From NCBI RefSeq assembly GCF_001011155.1, contig NZ_CP011479.1:948501-1012500 (forward strand): 64,000 nucleotides of DNA, in the 5' to 3' direction. The notes below the pieces were generated by a model. The model did no database searches and was not told the origin of the DNA. It saw only the letters and a program-made list of their open reading frames with translations. The DNA is from Hoeflea sp. IMCC20628 (GTDB lineage: Bacteria; Pseudomonadota; Alphaproteobacteria; Rhizobiales; Rhizobiaceae). The translations under genes and the position numbers were made by a program. Of the stretch, positions 55,701-63,944 are shown one piece after another (the first letter of the stretch is position 1; the number at the start of each line of letters is the position of its first letter).

Positions 55701-55930
55701 CCGGGCGGCGTCTTGATTTCGCGCTCTTCGGGTCTGGGGATATCAAACTCGATCTTGAGATCGATGGTCGCCACTGGCACTCGGACATCGACGGAATGCG
55801 TAAGCTATCCGACCTTTGGCGGGACCATCAATTAAAGGGCCTTGGCTGGCGGGTACGTCGGTTCTGGGTCGACGAACTATCAAGAGATATGGAGGGATGC
55901 ATTGAGATCATCCGAAAAGACCTTTCCTAA
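52778..55930 (+). CDS. Winged-helix / SF1 helicase / PD-(D/E)xK-type nuclease fusion, defence candidate
   Basis: This 1050-residue single protein opens with a winged-helix-like N-terminus (LLRTISAFPSGRTTSELFALLDVDF, residues ~1-60). A superfamily 1 (DNA2/NAM7-like) helicase follows, with Walker A GPPGTGKS near 382-389, Walker B-type IFDEASQ near 666-672, GDDRQLS near 692, SFQGQERD near 869 and NVAISRARA near 902. The C-terminal ~100 residues form a Vsr/MTES_1575-like nuclease (FDSEWERRVYF near 946; RRLDFALF; DLEIDGRHWH near 991). Fusions of this design occur in antiphage systems such as Hhe. It sits among mobile elements and no partner gene is adjacent. Confidence 0.85.
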   Translation: MSILLRTISAFPSGRTTSELFALLDVDFDPRKRSELYAELSVLADAGKITKARDGKWRHLSRYPAPQTDLSLATGPKLVGESKVLRAATASFRLSAQKETSLNEETGAAKLDPSALLRYYRSTLRADARGAISQVDDRHGVQWHLVTGLGPLTPEKGNSLCIAIALNDLADEFRKALVKREANEQTLAVGWPIAVGRKQGAPVVWPIGLISAEWTRSETHLEITIDADDVLVNPDWLKGAARGAGWTEASLRDVFNQTEGLGLERADFLVRLKEAVAGTFRGKVSGTAMVSEVDPETPGIYDLAALFLPTDSTFTAGAVRDLDQIGAWASEKLARTALASILGLDPQAQAETPPAINVGSVNKEQITAVRAGMTAPLTVITGPPGTGKSQTIVSMVASVLADGGSVLVASKNHQALDSVEDRLAKIAPDTNFLVRTLDPKREIDQSFTDVLTSLIREPSRAANEPDRVARSRLATLAQQRVRVLDQIDEEERLNTQIADFLERIEARTLHGDNLNASLSAPAVLGLWARILEALRRLFSRKPNPASAPDARAEGANLATLQAELKRLRAELDALDTTGDPIALTTEITATVRQFLPRVLASRVALSEGDRLRLGEEHANLELVQTRGPLPIALATEVVAHRPLWLASVLGAPRRVPLGEGLFDLVIFDEASQCDIASALPLFARAKRAVVVGDDRQLSFISQLGVAHDRNLMQAQGLPVGSMGRLAQSRRSLFDLANLTPHAVKITLRDQYRSATDIVGYINDQFYGGRLRVAADQYRLKVPSGTKPGIAWTDVPAPSLPMQANINAAEVSAILAQLRLLLEVQQYEGSVGVIAPFRPQVQALNDAIKGALPADLLERADFRAGTVDSFQGQERDLILFSPCLGRSSATSAVTFIQKDWRRLNVAISRARAVAHVFGDLSYARTGKVTSLQKLASIATEPRARVAEGTFDSEWERRVYFELKDRGFNPIAQYEVAGRRLDFALFGSGDIKLDLEIDGRHWHSDIDGMRKLSDLWRDHQLKGLGWRVRRFWVDELSRDMEGCIEIIRKDLS

Positions 55931-56061
55931 ATCAAAGCGTTACGCCTACCTTGCTGGAGCCTTGGGCTTCGTGTCCTTCGTCGCACTGTGTCCGTCGTCA
56001 GATAAAATGGGACATCAGAGCGGCTTGAGTATTGGAGGCTCTGGTTCGTTTGTGTGACTGA

Positions 56062-57042
56062 TTATGCCGCTTGTTTTTGATGGTGCAAGCGACGTTGGCG
56101 GATTGTCAGCTTCTTGATCTCTTTCCTTTCTCTCAAGATGGCTTTGTCGCGCCCAAAGTAGACGTCGGCGGGTGTGACGTTCTTCAAGCTCTCGTGGTAG
56201 CGCCTGTTGTTATAGTAGTCGACGAAGGCCTCGATCTGGCGTTCAAGATCGCCTGGCAGATAGTAATTTTCCAGCAGGACCCGGTTCTTCATCGTCTGAT
56301 GCCATCGCTCGATCTTTCCCTGGGTTTGCGGGTGGAACGGGGCTCCACGAACGTGATCCATCTTCTTGTCCTCCAGCCATTCAGCCAAATCGCCAGAGAT
56401 GTAACATGACCCGTTATCGCTGAGCAGGCGCGGTTTGTGGCGCACGACGGCCTGGTCGCAGCCCGATGCCTGAAGCGCCAGTTCAATGGTGTCTGTCACG
56501 TCCTCGGCCCGCATGTTTGTGCAAAGCTTCCAGGCGATGATGTAGCGGCTGTAATCGTCCAGGATCGTGCTGAGGTAATACCAGCCCCACCCGATGATCT
56601 TGAAGTAGGTGAAGTCGGTCTGCCACATCTCATTGATGGCGATAGTTTTGTCTTTGAACTCATTGGCTGCCTTGATCACCACATAGGCCGGTGCGGTGAT
56701 TAAATCGGCTTCCTTCAGGATACGATAAGCCGATGATTCAGAGACAAAATACCGCTTCTCATCAGTGTATTTGACTGCCAGCTCCCGGGTCGTCAGCGCC
56801 TCGTGTTCCAGCGCGAACTCAATCAGGTCATCACGCCGGTCTTGGGGGATACGGTTCCAGACCGACTTCGGCCGTGGAGACCGATCATCCAAGGCAACAA
56901 CCCCACCGTCGAGGTAAAGATCATACCATCTGTAAAAAGTGGTGCGCGGTATGCCCAGCATATCGAGGGTCTGCTTGGTTGGCAGGTGCGATCCTTCGAC
57001 CGTGCGAATGATCTCAAGCTTCTCGGTCGCAGGGTATCTCAT
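56062..57042 (-). CDS. IS3-family transposase, OrfB
   Basis: This 326-residue rve integrase-type product reads from ATG 57042, which overlaps orfA's stop as ATGA. DDE residues are in NEMWQTDFTYF (Asp), LLSDNGSCY (Asp) and QGKIERWHQT (Glu). The open frame continues upstream (to 57114), so an OrfAB fusion through -1 frameshifting at AAAAAAAG (57071-57077 on the plus strand as T7) can be made. It is intact. Confidence 0.92.
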   Translation of the reverse strand: MRYPATEKLEIIRTVEGSHLPTKQTLDMLGIPRTTFYRWYDLYLDGGVVALDDRSPRPKSVWNRIPQDRRDDLIEFALEHEALTTRELAVKYTDEKRYFVSESSAYRILKEADLITAPAYVVIKAANEFKDKTIAINEMWQTDFTYFKIIGWGWYYLSTILDDYSRYIIAWKLCTNMRAEDVTDTIELALQASGCDQAVVRHKPRLLSDNGSCYISGDLAEWLEDKKMDHVRGAPFHPQTQGKIERWHQTMKNRVLLENYYLPGDLERQIEAFVDYYNNRRYHESLKNVTPADVYFGRDKAILRERKEIKKLTIRQRRLHHQKQAA

Positions 57043-57413
57043 GCCTCGTCCTCCCCAGCACCTGTCATGCTTTTTTTGAGCAGGCGGTTCTCCAGGGTCA
57101 GATCGGCGACGCATTCCTTCAACGCCAAGGCTTCAGAGCGAAGGTCCTTTACTTCCGGCGACGTCGCTTGCCGTGCTGTGTCACCCGAGAGCCGGCGCTT
57201 GCCTGCTTCCAGGAACTCCTTCGACCAGCTGTAATACAGGCTTTCGGCGATACCTTCGCGGCGGCACAGCACCGAGATGCTTTCCTCTCCACGCAAACCC
57301 GCCAAAACGATACGGATTTTTTCCTCCGCTGAATAGGTCTGGCGGGTCTTGCGGCGGATGTTCTTGACCAGCTTGTCAGCTGCGTTCTTCGATGTTTCAG
57401 GCTTCTGTCTCAT
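57039..57413 (-). CDS. IS3-family transposase, OrfA
   Basis: This 124-residue protein has a helix-turn-helix (EEKIRIVLAGLRGEESISVLCRREGI) and a C-terminal leucine-rich helix (LRSEALALKECVADLTLENRLLKK). The ATG at 57413 is preferred because GGGAGAT lies just upstream. The frame continues to 57461 without support. It ends beside the A7 slippery site. Confidence 0.9.
   Translation of the reverse strand: MRQKPETSKNAADKLVKNIRRKTRQTYSAEEKIRIVLAGLRGEESISVLCRREGIAESLYYSWSKEFLEAGKRRLSGDTARQATSPEVKDLRSEALALKECVADLTLENRLLKKSMTGAGEDEA
57071..57077 (-). other. A7 slippery site for -1 frameshift (OrfAB)
   Basis: The run of seven A on the minus strand followed by G lies in the orfA/orfB overlap, with the OrfB frame open in the -1 register. 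This matches the programmed frameshift of IS3 elements. Confidence 0.75.
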
Positions 57414-57498
57414 CTCGATCTCCCAATCGGTAAGATGAACCAGAAATCCTCCGTTGTTCAAATCCTCAAATCTGTCCCACGGGCGCTGACGTCAGACA

Positions 57499-57747
57499 CT
57501 GTTTGGACTGAAGAAGAGGACGCTACTGTGTTTTCGCTTTGGGAAACCGATATTTCTATTCAGAATATTGGTATTGCCACCGGTCGCTCTTAGTCAGCCG
57601 TGCAGACTCAGGTGTCAAAACTCGGGTATTCAAAAAGTGGGCAGGGCGGTGACAAAGTCTACCAGAGAACGCCGGCATTTTGCCTGGCGGGGCAGAGTAA
57701 AATCCAGCCAATGGTAGATTGCTTTCTTTTTGAGAGGGCGGCCGGGG
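57499..57747. other. IS21 left-end region
   Basis: Non-coding sequence between the IS3 element and istA. It should contain the left end of the IS21 element (a TGTCAAAACTC segment near 57612 is a candidate terminus), but its exact end was not resolved. Confidence 0.4.
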
Positions 57748-59235
57748 ATGTTTGTCGTGGAGAGTTATGCCGCCGTTCGCCGGTTTGTTTTTGTTGAAGG
57801 CCACAGCCGTCGGGAGGCCTCTCGGGTCTTCGGTTTAAGCCGTGAGACGGTTTCGAAGATGTGCCGCTTCTCTCTTCCACCGGGCTACACGTGCACGAAG
57901 CCTGTGGGCAAGCCGAAGCTTGGAGCCTTGCTGCCTGTCATCGATGAGATCCTGGCGTCGGACCAGTCCGGTCCGGTGAAGCAGCGACATACGGCCAAGC
58001 GGATCTTCGAACGGTTGCGTGCCGAACACGGTTTTGACGGCGGCTACACGGTTGTGAAGGACTACGTGCGTATCTGCCGGTCCAAGGGTCGAGAGACCTT
58101 CGTGCCACTGTCGCATCCGCCAGGACATGCGCAGGTCGATTTTGGTGAGGCGATCGCCATCATCGGCGGCGTGCGCCAAAAGGTCCATTTCTTCTGCATG
58201 GATATACCGCAGTCGGACGCCTGTTTCGTGAAGGCCTATCCGCGTGAGACCACGGAGGCATTCCTGGATGGACATGTTTCTGCCTTTGCTTTCTTCGGCG
58301 GCGTGCCGCTATCGATCCTCTACGACAACCTCAAAATCGCCGTGGCCAAGATCTGCGGCGACGGCAAACGCGAGCGAACCCGTGCGTTCACCGAGCTCGT
58401 CAGCCATTATCTGTTCCGTGATCGCTTTGGTCGACCGGCCAAAGGGAACGACAAGGGCAAGGTCGAGGGGCTGGTGAAGTTCTCCCGTGCCAACTTCATG
58501 GTGCCAATTCCGCAGATGGCGAGCTTCGAGGCGTTGAACATGATGCTCGAAGACCGTTGCCGTGGCCGCCAGGGCGAGTGCGCCGGTCGACACACCGAGA
58601 CCATAGGTGAGCGCCTGGTGACCGACACCGTGGCCCTTCGTCCTCTCCCTGCAGTGCCGCTGGAGCCCTGCGAGAAGCGTGCCGGCCGCGTCTCTTCAAT
58701 GGCGCTGGTACGCTATCGCACCAACGACTACTCAGTGCCGACGGCCTACGGCTTCCAGGATGTCGTGGTGAAGGGCTTTGTCGAGGAAGTCGTCATCCTG
58801 TGCGCGGGCCAGGAGATCGCTCGACACCCTCGCTCGTATGGCGAAGGCGTGTTCGTTTCCAATCCGCTGCATTATCTGGCGCTGATTGAGATGAAGCCCA
58901 ATGCGCTCGACCAGGCAGCCGCCCTGCAAGGCTGGGACTTGCCGGAGGTGTTCCAGCATCTACGCCATCTGCTGGAGGCACGGATGGGCAATCGAGGAAA
59001 GCGTGAGTTCATCCAGGTCCTGCGGCTTCTGGAGGCAATGCCGAAGGACGTTGTCACCTTTGCGGTGACCGAGGCAATCCATCTGGGCGCTCCTGGCTTC
59101 GACGCGGTCAAGCTGATTGCACTGGCCCGTATTGAGCGTCGCCCAGCCCGACTTGACCTTGCTCCCTACCCGCATCTGCCGAAGATGGATGTGAAGATAA
59201 CTTCGGCAGCAGACTATTCGGTGCTGGCAGCATGA
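57748..59235 (+). CDS. istA: IS21-family transposase IstA
   Basis: This is an intact ~495-residue transposase. It begins MFVVESYAAVRRF with a helix-turn-helix (SRREASRVFGLSRETVSKM). The DDE core runs from HAQVDFGEAIAI (Asp) through PLSILYDNLK (Asp), with the later Glu in KGKVEGLVKF. Its last codons overlap istB as ATGA. The frame opens slightly earlier at a TTG (57730). The protein looks functional, but its partner is broken. Confidence 0.9.
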   Translation: MFVVESYAAVRRFVFVEGHSRREASRVFGLSRETVSKMCRFSLPPGYTCTKPVGKPKLGALLPVIDEILASDQSGPVKQRHTAKRIFERLRAEHGFDGGYTVVKDYVRICRSKGRETFVPLSHPPGHAQVDFGEAIAIIGGVRQKVHFFCMDIPQSDACFVKAYPRETTEAFLDGHVSAFAFFGGVPLSILYDNLKIAVAKICGDGKRERTRAFTELVSHYLFRDRFGRPAKGNDKGKVEGLVKFSRANFMVPIPQMASFEALNMMLEDRCRGRQGECAGRHTETIGERLVTDTVALRPLPAVPLEPCEKRAGRVSSMALVRYRTNDYSVPTAYGFQDVVVKGFVEEVVILCAGQEIARHPRSYGEGVFVSNPLHYLALIEMKPNALDQAAALQGWDLPEVFQHLRHLLEARMGNRGKREFIQVLRLLEAMPKDVVTFAVTEAIHLGAPGFDAVKLIALARIERRPARLDLAPYPHLPKMDVKITSAADYSVLAA

Positions 59236-59961
59236 CCCGCACAGTCAGCGATGCGATGCCGTCCGGCACAACAGGCGGAACCCCGCAGATCCTTCTGGCC
59301 CATCACCTCAAGCAACTGAAGCTGCCTACCGTGCTGCGAGAGTATGAGAAGGTGGCTCGGGAATGCGCCGAAAGCGGCGTCGATCACCCCCGCTATCTGT
59401 TGCGCCTGATCGAACTCGAACTCATCGACCGGGAGCGACGCACGGTCGAACGACGCATCCGCGCTGCCCGCTTCCCGGCGGTCAAAAGCTTCGATACCTT
59501 CGACTTCAAGGCCATACCCGGCCTGAACAAGATGCTCGTCCTGGAGCTTGCTCGGTGCGAATACATCCTGCGGCACGATAACATTATCGCTCTTGGCAAT
59601 AGTGGCACCGGCAAGACCCATGTCGCTCTGGCGCTGGGCCTGGCTGCCTGCCAGAAGGGCTTCACCGTGATGTTCACCACTGCAGCCGCATTGGTCAGCC
59701 AGCTTCTGGAGGCTCGTGACGAGCGACGCCTGCTCAAGCTGCAGCGCGACCTGGCATCGGCAAAACTATTGATCATAGATGAGCTCGGCTACGTCCCCCT
59801 ATCATCGACAGGGGCCGAACTTTTGTTCGAGACCTTCTCGCAGCGCTATGAGCGAGGCTCGACCATCGTGACGTCCAATCTGCCATTTGAGGACTGGACG
59901 TCGATGCTGGGATCCGAACGCTTGACCGGGGCGCTACTTGACCGCCTGACCCACCATGTTA
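59232..59961 (+). pseudogene. istB: IS21 IstB ATPase, 5' part, split by IS630
   Basis: About 243 codons carry a DnaC-like AAA+ helper: Walker A GNSGTGKTH, Walker B LLIIDELGYV, sensor TIVTSNLPFEDW, ending RLTHHV. The IS630 element then interrupts. Its continuation is at 61102-61172. Removing the IS630 and one TA joins HHVSILTMTGDSYRLKQ in frame. Confidence 0.9.
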
Positions 59962-61099
59962 GTGCACTGACTCATACAGACGGTACAGGTATTTCGTCGA
60001 GCTTTGCGAAAATATCTTTGGCGGATTTTGTCCACACGAAGGGCTTTGGATCCGCATTCTGGCGCTTGATATAGTCTCGGATTGTTTTCTGCAGATCCGG
60101 CACGGATTTGAAGACACCCCTTCGGAGTGCTCTTCGGGTGAGGGCTGAAAAGAAGTTCTCGACCGCATTGAGCCAGGACGCGGAAGTCGGGGTAAAATGA
60201 AATGTCCATCGGGGATGACCGGCCAGCCATTCAAGCACTTTGGGATGCTTGTGTGTGGCGTAATTGTCGAGAATGGCGTGAACGACTTTGCCTGCGGGCG
60301 CGGCTTTTTCCACGGCATTTAGAAAGCGGATGAATTCCTGATGGCGATGACGTGACATGCATCGCCCCAAGACGGTTCCATCCAGGATATTGAGGGCTGC
60401 GAACAGAGTTGTTGTTCCGTTGCGTTTGTAATCATGGGTCATGGTGGCGCATTTTCCGGGTTTGAGCGGCAGTCCGGGCTGAGTTCGGTCATACGCCTGG
60501 ATCTGGCTCTTCTCATCGATGGAGACGACAATCGCATGAGCCGGTGGGCTCATATAAAGGCCGACGATATCCTCCACCTTCTGGGCGAAGGCGGGATCGT
60601 TGGATGTCTTGAACGTATGCAGGCGATGGGGCTGGAGACGATGAGCCTCCCATATGCGCTGGACAGACCGCAGAGAGATACCGATGATGCCGGCGACAGC
60701 GCGCCCGGTCCAATGCGTGATTGAACCGGGTGGCTCCGTGCATGTCAGCGCCAGAACGCGGGCCGTCACGGAGGTGCCAAGTGGAGCCCTGCCAGGTGGT
60801 CGTGTCTTGTCGCGGACAAGGCCATCAGGCCCTTCCTCGCCAAAGCGCAACTGCCAGCGCCAGACGCAGGGACGACTGACCCCGACGCGCCGAGCAATAT
60901 CCTGCACCGTCAGGCGCTCCGCCGAAAACAGAATGATTTTGGCCCGCTGCACATGTTTGAGCGGGCGATTGCGATCCGACACGATCGCTTCAAGATAACA
61001 GCGATCGGCAGGGTTCAAAAGAATGCATACGGTCTGGGACATAATCCCAGACTCGCACATTTGAAACCCATTGTGAATCTTCTGTGTGCGTCAATGCAT
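59962..61099 (-). mobile_element. IS630-family element inside istB
   Basis: The element is 1138 bp, flanked by TA on both sides (59960-59961 and 61100-61101), as expected for IS630. Its ends match in inverted order (GTGCACTGACTCATACAG against ATGCATTGACGCACACAG). Confidence 0.92.
59972..61060 (-). CDS. IS630-family transposase
   Basis: This intact 362-residue transposase has an N-terminal helix-turn-helix region (LTVQDIARRVGVSRPCVWRW). The DDE core has Asp in VVSIDEKSQIQAYDRT, Asp in HAILDNYATHKH and Glu in ASWLNAVENFFSALT. The start may be 61060 or the internal ATG a few codons later. It inserts in opposite orientation to istB. Confidence 0.93.
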   Translation of the reverse strand: MCESGIMSQTVCILLNPADRCYLEAIVSDRNRPLKHVQRAKIILFSAERLTVQDIARRVGVSRPCVWRWQLRFGEEGPDGLVRDKTRPPGRAPLGTSVTARVLALTCTEPPGSITHWTGRAVAGIIGISLRSVQRIWEAHRLQPHRLHTFKTSNDPAFAQKVEDIVGLYMSPPAHAIVVSIDEKSQIQAYDRTQPGLPLKPGKCATMTHDYKRNGTTTLFAALNILDGTVLGRCMSRHRHQEFIRFLNAVEKAAPAGKVVHAILDNYATHKHPKVLEWLAGHPRWTFHFTPTSASWLNAVENFFSALTRRALRRGVFKSVPDLQKTIRDYIKRQNADPKPFVWTKSAKDIFAKLDEIPVPSV

Positions 61100-61101
61100 T
61101 A

Positions 61102-61172
61102 GCATCCTCACCATGACCGGCGACAGCTATCGGCTGAAACAGTCCGCCGGTCGCCGCCGCGGAGAAGCTTGA
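61102..61172 (+). pseudogene. istB: IS21 IstB, 3' end
   Basis: The last 23 codons read ILTMTGDSYRLKQSAGRRR and end GEA-stop. They complete IstB after the IS630 is removed. The IS21 right end was not resolved in the following ~90 bases. Confidence 0.88.
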
Positions 61173-61264
61173 GAACCCTTTCAATGCGATACGGGTTCAA
61201 TCAGAAGACACCATTGCTGCTCTCGTAACCCAAGCGCCCAGGTTTTTATCCAGCGGTGAGCTTC

Positions 61265-62473
61265 CTACGCAGCGCTGTGGCAGCCCGGTTCGGGGGTGGC
61301 GAGCGTCTTGTAGGTGAGCACGAATTCGGTATGGCCGAGCAGTTCTGATTGTGTCCGCGCGCCTTGCCCAAGCGTCACCAGTTGGTCGAAAATCTCCCGG
61401 CCTACATCAGCAAGCCGGGCCTCGCCCTTCAGAATGCGCCCGGCGTTGACGTCCATGTCGCCTGACATCCGGGCGTAGGTTTCGGGATTGGCGCAAACTT
61501 TCAGCACCGGCGAAATCGCCGACCCGACCACGGAGCCGCGTCCGGTGACGAAAATTATCGCATGCGCGCCGCAGGAGATCATCTCGATGATCTCGGCGGT
61601 GTCGTTGATGTTGGGGAATCCGAATTTGGGCACCCCATCGGGAACCACGTCAAGGAGGTAGAGGCCACCGCCGGGCGCCCGTTGCGCGGGTTTGAGAATG
61701 CCGCTGATCGGGCTTGCGCCAGATTTGGCGTAGGCGCCCAGCGATTTTTCTTCGATGCTGGACAGGCCACCCTCGGCATTGCCGTTGGAAAAGGAACCGT
61801 AGCCCATTGCCGCATAGTAGCGAGCGGCCTTTTCTACCGTGGCAATGATTGCAGGCTTGAGCGCTGAGTCAGCAACCCGGTCGGCCATGATGTGCTCGCA
61901 GCCGATCAGTTCGCCGGTTTCCTCGAAGATGCAGGTCGCACCCTGGTCTACAAGCTGGTCGAAGGCCAGCCCTGCCGCCGGGTTGCCGGTGATCCCCGAG
62001 GTGGCGTCGGAGCCGCCGCAGATGGTGCCGATCACCAGTTCGGAAATCTCCATCGGCACTGTGGGTTGTACTGCCAGCGCCTCTGCCGCATCCTTCACCC
62101 AGGCTCGGCCGGTCTCAATCGCTGCGGCGGTTCCGCCGCCGGCCTGGATCGTGATCAGGTTGACGGGCCGACCTGATGCCTTGATCACCCCGGCCAGCCG
62201 CTGCTTTTTGAAGTTCTCGCACCCCAGCGACACCAGTTGTACCGCCCCGACATTGGGGTGAGTGCAAAGCGCCTCCATCATCTCCTGGCCGTAGTCGGAG
62301 GGAAAGCAGCCGGAGAAGCCGATGACCTGCACATCAGCCTCGGCAAACGGCCTGGCGATCTTGCTACAGACATGGTGGGCGCATTCGACCAAATAGGCAA
62401 CGAGGACGACGTTGCGGATGCCCTTGCGGCCGTCGGCGCGGGGCCAGCCCTGCATCATGGGAGAGGTTTTCAT
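61265..62473 (-). CDS. UxaA family lyase (altronate dehydratase-type), large subunit
   Basis: This 402-residue enzyme starts MKTSPMMQGWPRADGRKGIRN. It carries the C-terminal dehydratase domain of UxaA/GarD-type enzymes, with VAYLVECAHHV, LGCENFKKQR, TICGGSDATSGITGNPA, GRGSVVGSAISPVLKV and conserved cysteines. Substrates of relatives are D-altronate and D-galactarate; specificity is not settled here. The SAF-domain subunit is encoded separately 2 bases upstream, a split form common in these bacteria. An open frame runs further upstream but overlaps the small subunit. Confidence 0.88.
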   Translation of the reverse strand: MKTSPMMQGWPRADGRKGIRNVVLVAYLVECAHHVCSKIARPFAEADVQVIGFSGCFPSDYGQEMMEALCTHPNVGAVQLVSLGCENFKKQRLAGVIKASGRPVNLITIQAGGGTAAAIETGRAWVKDAAEALAVQPTVPMEISELVIGTICGGSDATSGITGNPAAGLAFDQLVDQGATCIFEETGELIGCEHIMADRVADSALKPAIIATVEKAARYYAAMGYGSFSNGNAEGGLSSIEEKSLGAYAKSGASPISGILKPAQRAPGGGLYLLDVVPDGVPKFGFPNINDTAEIIEMISCGAHAIIFVTGRGSVVGSAISPVLKVCANPETYARMSGDMDVNAGRILKGEARLADVGREIFDQLVTLGQGARTQSELLGHTEFVLTYKTLATPEPGCHSAA

Positions 62474-62475
62474 AG

Positions 62476-62766
62476 TTACTCCATCACTTCGATCGCCGTG
62501 TACCGGCTGGTCAGGTTGTGAACATGCACATGGGCGCCCAGCGGGATGTCGGTGGTCGCAAAACCGATTGGCATGCCGTATTTGAGAATGTCGGCACCGG
62601 CCGGGATCGGCTGGCAGGCGAGCTTGTGGCCCATGCCCAGTCTTTGCAGCACTTCGATCGGGCAACCGGCCAAAACAATGGTCTCGCCCTTTTCGAGCGT
62701 TGCGGCCAGCACCGCGACATTGTCTTGCGGCGCGAGGATGATTAGGCGCGGATCGGTGTCGGTCAT
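62476..62766 (-). CDS. UxaA family SAF-domain protein (dehydratase small subunit)
   Basis: This 96-residue protein is a single SAF domain (MTDTDPRLIILAPQDNVAVLAATLEKG, and GHKLACQPIPAGADILKYGMPIG), ending IEVME. It corresponds to the N-terminal part of fused altronate/galactarate dehydratases and should combine with the large subunit. It follows the regulator gene on the same strand with a 10-base gap, giving a three-gene operon. Confidence 0.88.
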   Translation of the reverse strand: MTDTDPRLIILAPQDNVAVLAATLEKGETIVLAGCPIEVLQRLGMGHKLACQPIPAGADILKYGMPIGFATTDIPLGAHVHVHNLTSRYTAIEVME

Positions 62767-62776
62767 GGAATGTCCG

Positions 62777-63496
62777 TTATTTTGTGTCGGTGGGATTGGC
62801 GAATGCGTTGGCGAGCGCGTCGGGGTTATCTCTGACCCATCTGATGACCTGGTTCACATGTGTCCACATGGCGTGACGCGCCTCGTCAACGCGTTGATGT
62901 TCGATGGCGTCGACAATCATGCCGTGCTCGCTGCGGATGCTCTGAAAATCAAAATCGGCCAACCGCTGGCGCCAGATCCGGGCCCGAACGGTGGGTGCCG
63001 AGACGATACGCAGCAGGGCGGCCTGGATCGGGTTGCTGCCGATTTCGGCGATCAGGTTGTGGAAGGCGCCGTCAAGCGCCATCAACCGCGCCGAGTCGTT
63101 TTCGTCCAGCACTTCCCTGTGCAGTTTTTTCAGCGCCGCCAACTGCGCTGGGCTGCGGCGTACCGCAGCTTCCTGCACGGTGGCGACCTCAAGCAGCTGG
63201 CGCAGCTCAAGATACCACACCACCGAACGGGCGTCAGAGACGTCAACGGCGAACCGCAACACATCCATCATCCCGGCCGGATCTAGATCGGAGACATAGG
63301 TGCCGTCACCTTGCCTTGCTTCCAGTATCCGCATGGTCTGCATGGCGCGCACCGCTTCGCGCAACGAATTCCGCGACACGCCGAGTTGCGCGGCGAGATC
63401 GGCCTCGTTGGGAAGCCGGTCGCCGGGACGCAGTTGTCCGGACTGGATCAACTCCTTCACCAGATTGATGGCCTGATCGACCTTTGGGCTGCTCAA
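62777..63496 (-). CDS. FadR/GntR family regulator with FCD domain
   Basis: This 239-residue protein has a GntR winged-helix (residues ~20-75, GDRLPNEADLAAQLGVSRNSLREAVRAMQTM…GDGTYV) and a C-terminal FCD domain, with Asp/His-rich metal-binding positions spread in helices (LDGAFHNLIAEI, HGMIVDAIEHQRVDEARHAM). It is the first gene of the operon with the UxaA-type subunits and probably responds to a sugar acid. It is likely autoregulated together with the divergent genes. Confidence 0.88.
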   Translation of the reverse strand: MSSPKVDQAINLVKELIQSGQLRPGDRLPNEADLAAQLGVSRNSLREAVRAMQTMRILEARQGDGTYVSDLDPAGMMDVLRFAVDVSDARSVVWYLELRQLLEVATVQEAAVRRSPAQLAALKKLHREVLDENDSARLMALDGAFHNLIAEIGSNPIQAALLRIVSAPTVRARIWRQRLADFDFQSIRSEHGMIVDAIEHQRVDEARHAMWTHVNQVIRWVRDNPDALANAFANPTDTK

Positions 63497-63574
63497 GCTC
63501 GCATACTCCTCGCTGAATTCGTCCCATGTTTATCGCAGAGTAACCGCGAACTGCAGCAAAATTCAAGTTAATAA

Positions 63575-63603
63575 TTGACAGTCATAGGATGTATGCGTAT
63601 CAA
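63575..63603 (+). promoter_or_regulatory. Sigma70-like promoter with inverted repeat in spacer
   Basis: TTGACA is followed by 17 bases and TATCAA. The spacer holds CATAGGATGTATG (CATA-N5-TATG), a possible GntR operator. It points to the right, toward the decayed permease and dehydrogenase. Confidence 0.5.
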
Positions 63604-63619
63604 ACATGCGAGGATAGCG

Positions 63620-63911
63620 CTATAAGTGCAGGATTGAGGGTATTAGTAGCAAAGCTACGCGAATACATGGGAGGACTTGCCTTGGTATTCAAATTTCTTG
63701 TCGGTGGGATTTTGCCGGCAGCCGGTCTGTCGGATGCCAGATCAAGCGCCTGTTTGCTCGTGCCGACGAATCTGAGTTCAAAGGAGCCGAGGTTATTGGG
63801 GTCATTTTCCGGAGCGGTAAACGTCGCTGATGGCCGGGGCATGTCGGCGTACTGCCGCTCCGGATCCTGGCAATCCGCGGTCCGATCATCCCCGGCGTGT
63901 TGATGATCGTC
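63620..63911 (+). pseudogene. Decayed sugar ABC transporter permease fragment (RbsC-like)
   Basis: Read in one plus-strand frame, the end of this region gives GVLPLRILAIRGPIIPGVLMIVDRTN and then a stop. It resembles the C-terminus of ribose-type permeases (LLGVsp.wq.iv.G.vi..avlid). An in-frame TGA and a frame change precede it, around GVIFRSGKRR. The upstream part is not recognisable. The call is tentative, but position in a sugar-acid operon supports it. Confidence 0.4.
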
Positions 63912-63944
63912 GACCGCACAAATTCACATTGACAGGACCAAATG

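Larger units (their letters stand above)
55989..57498 (-). mobile_element. IS3-family element
   Basis: The element is about 1510 bp. Its ends share TGTC-G-CGTCAG and GGGACA in inverted order, and CTG occurs directly outside each end as a 3-bp duplication. It carries orfA and orfB with an A7 slippery run at their overlap, and appears intact. Confidence 0.82.
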
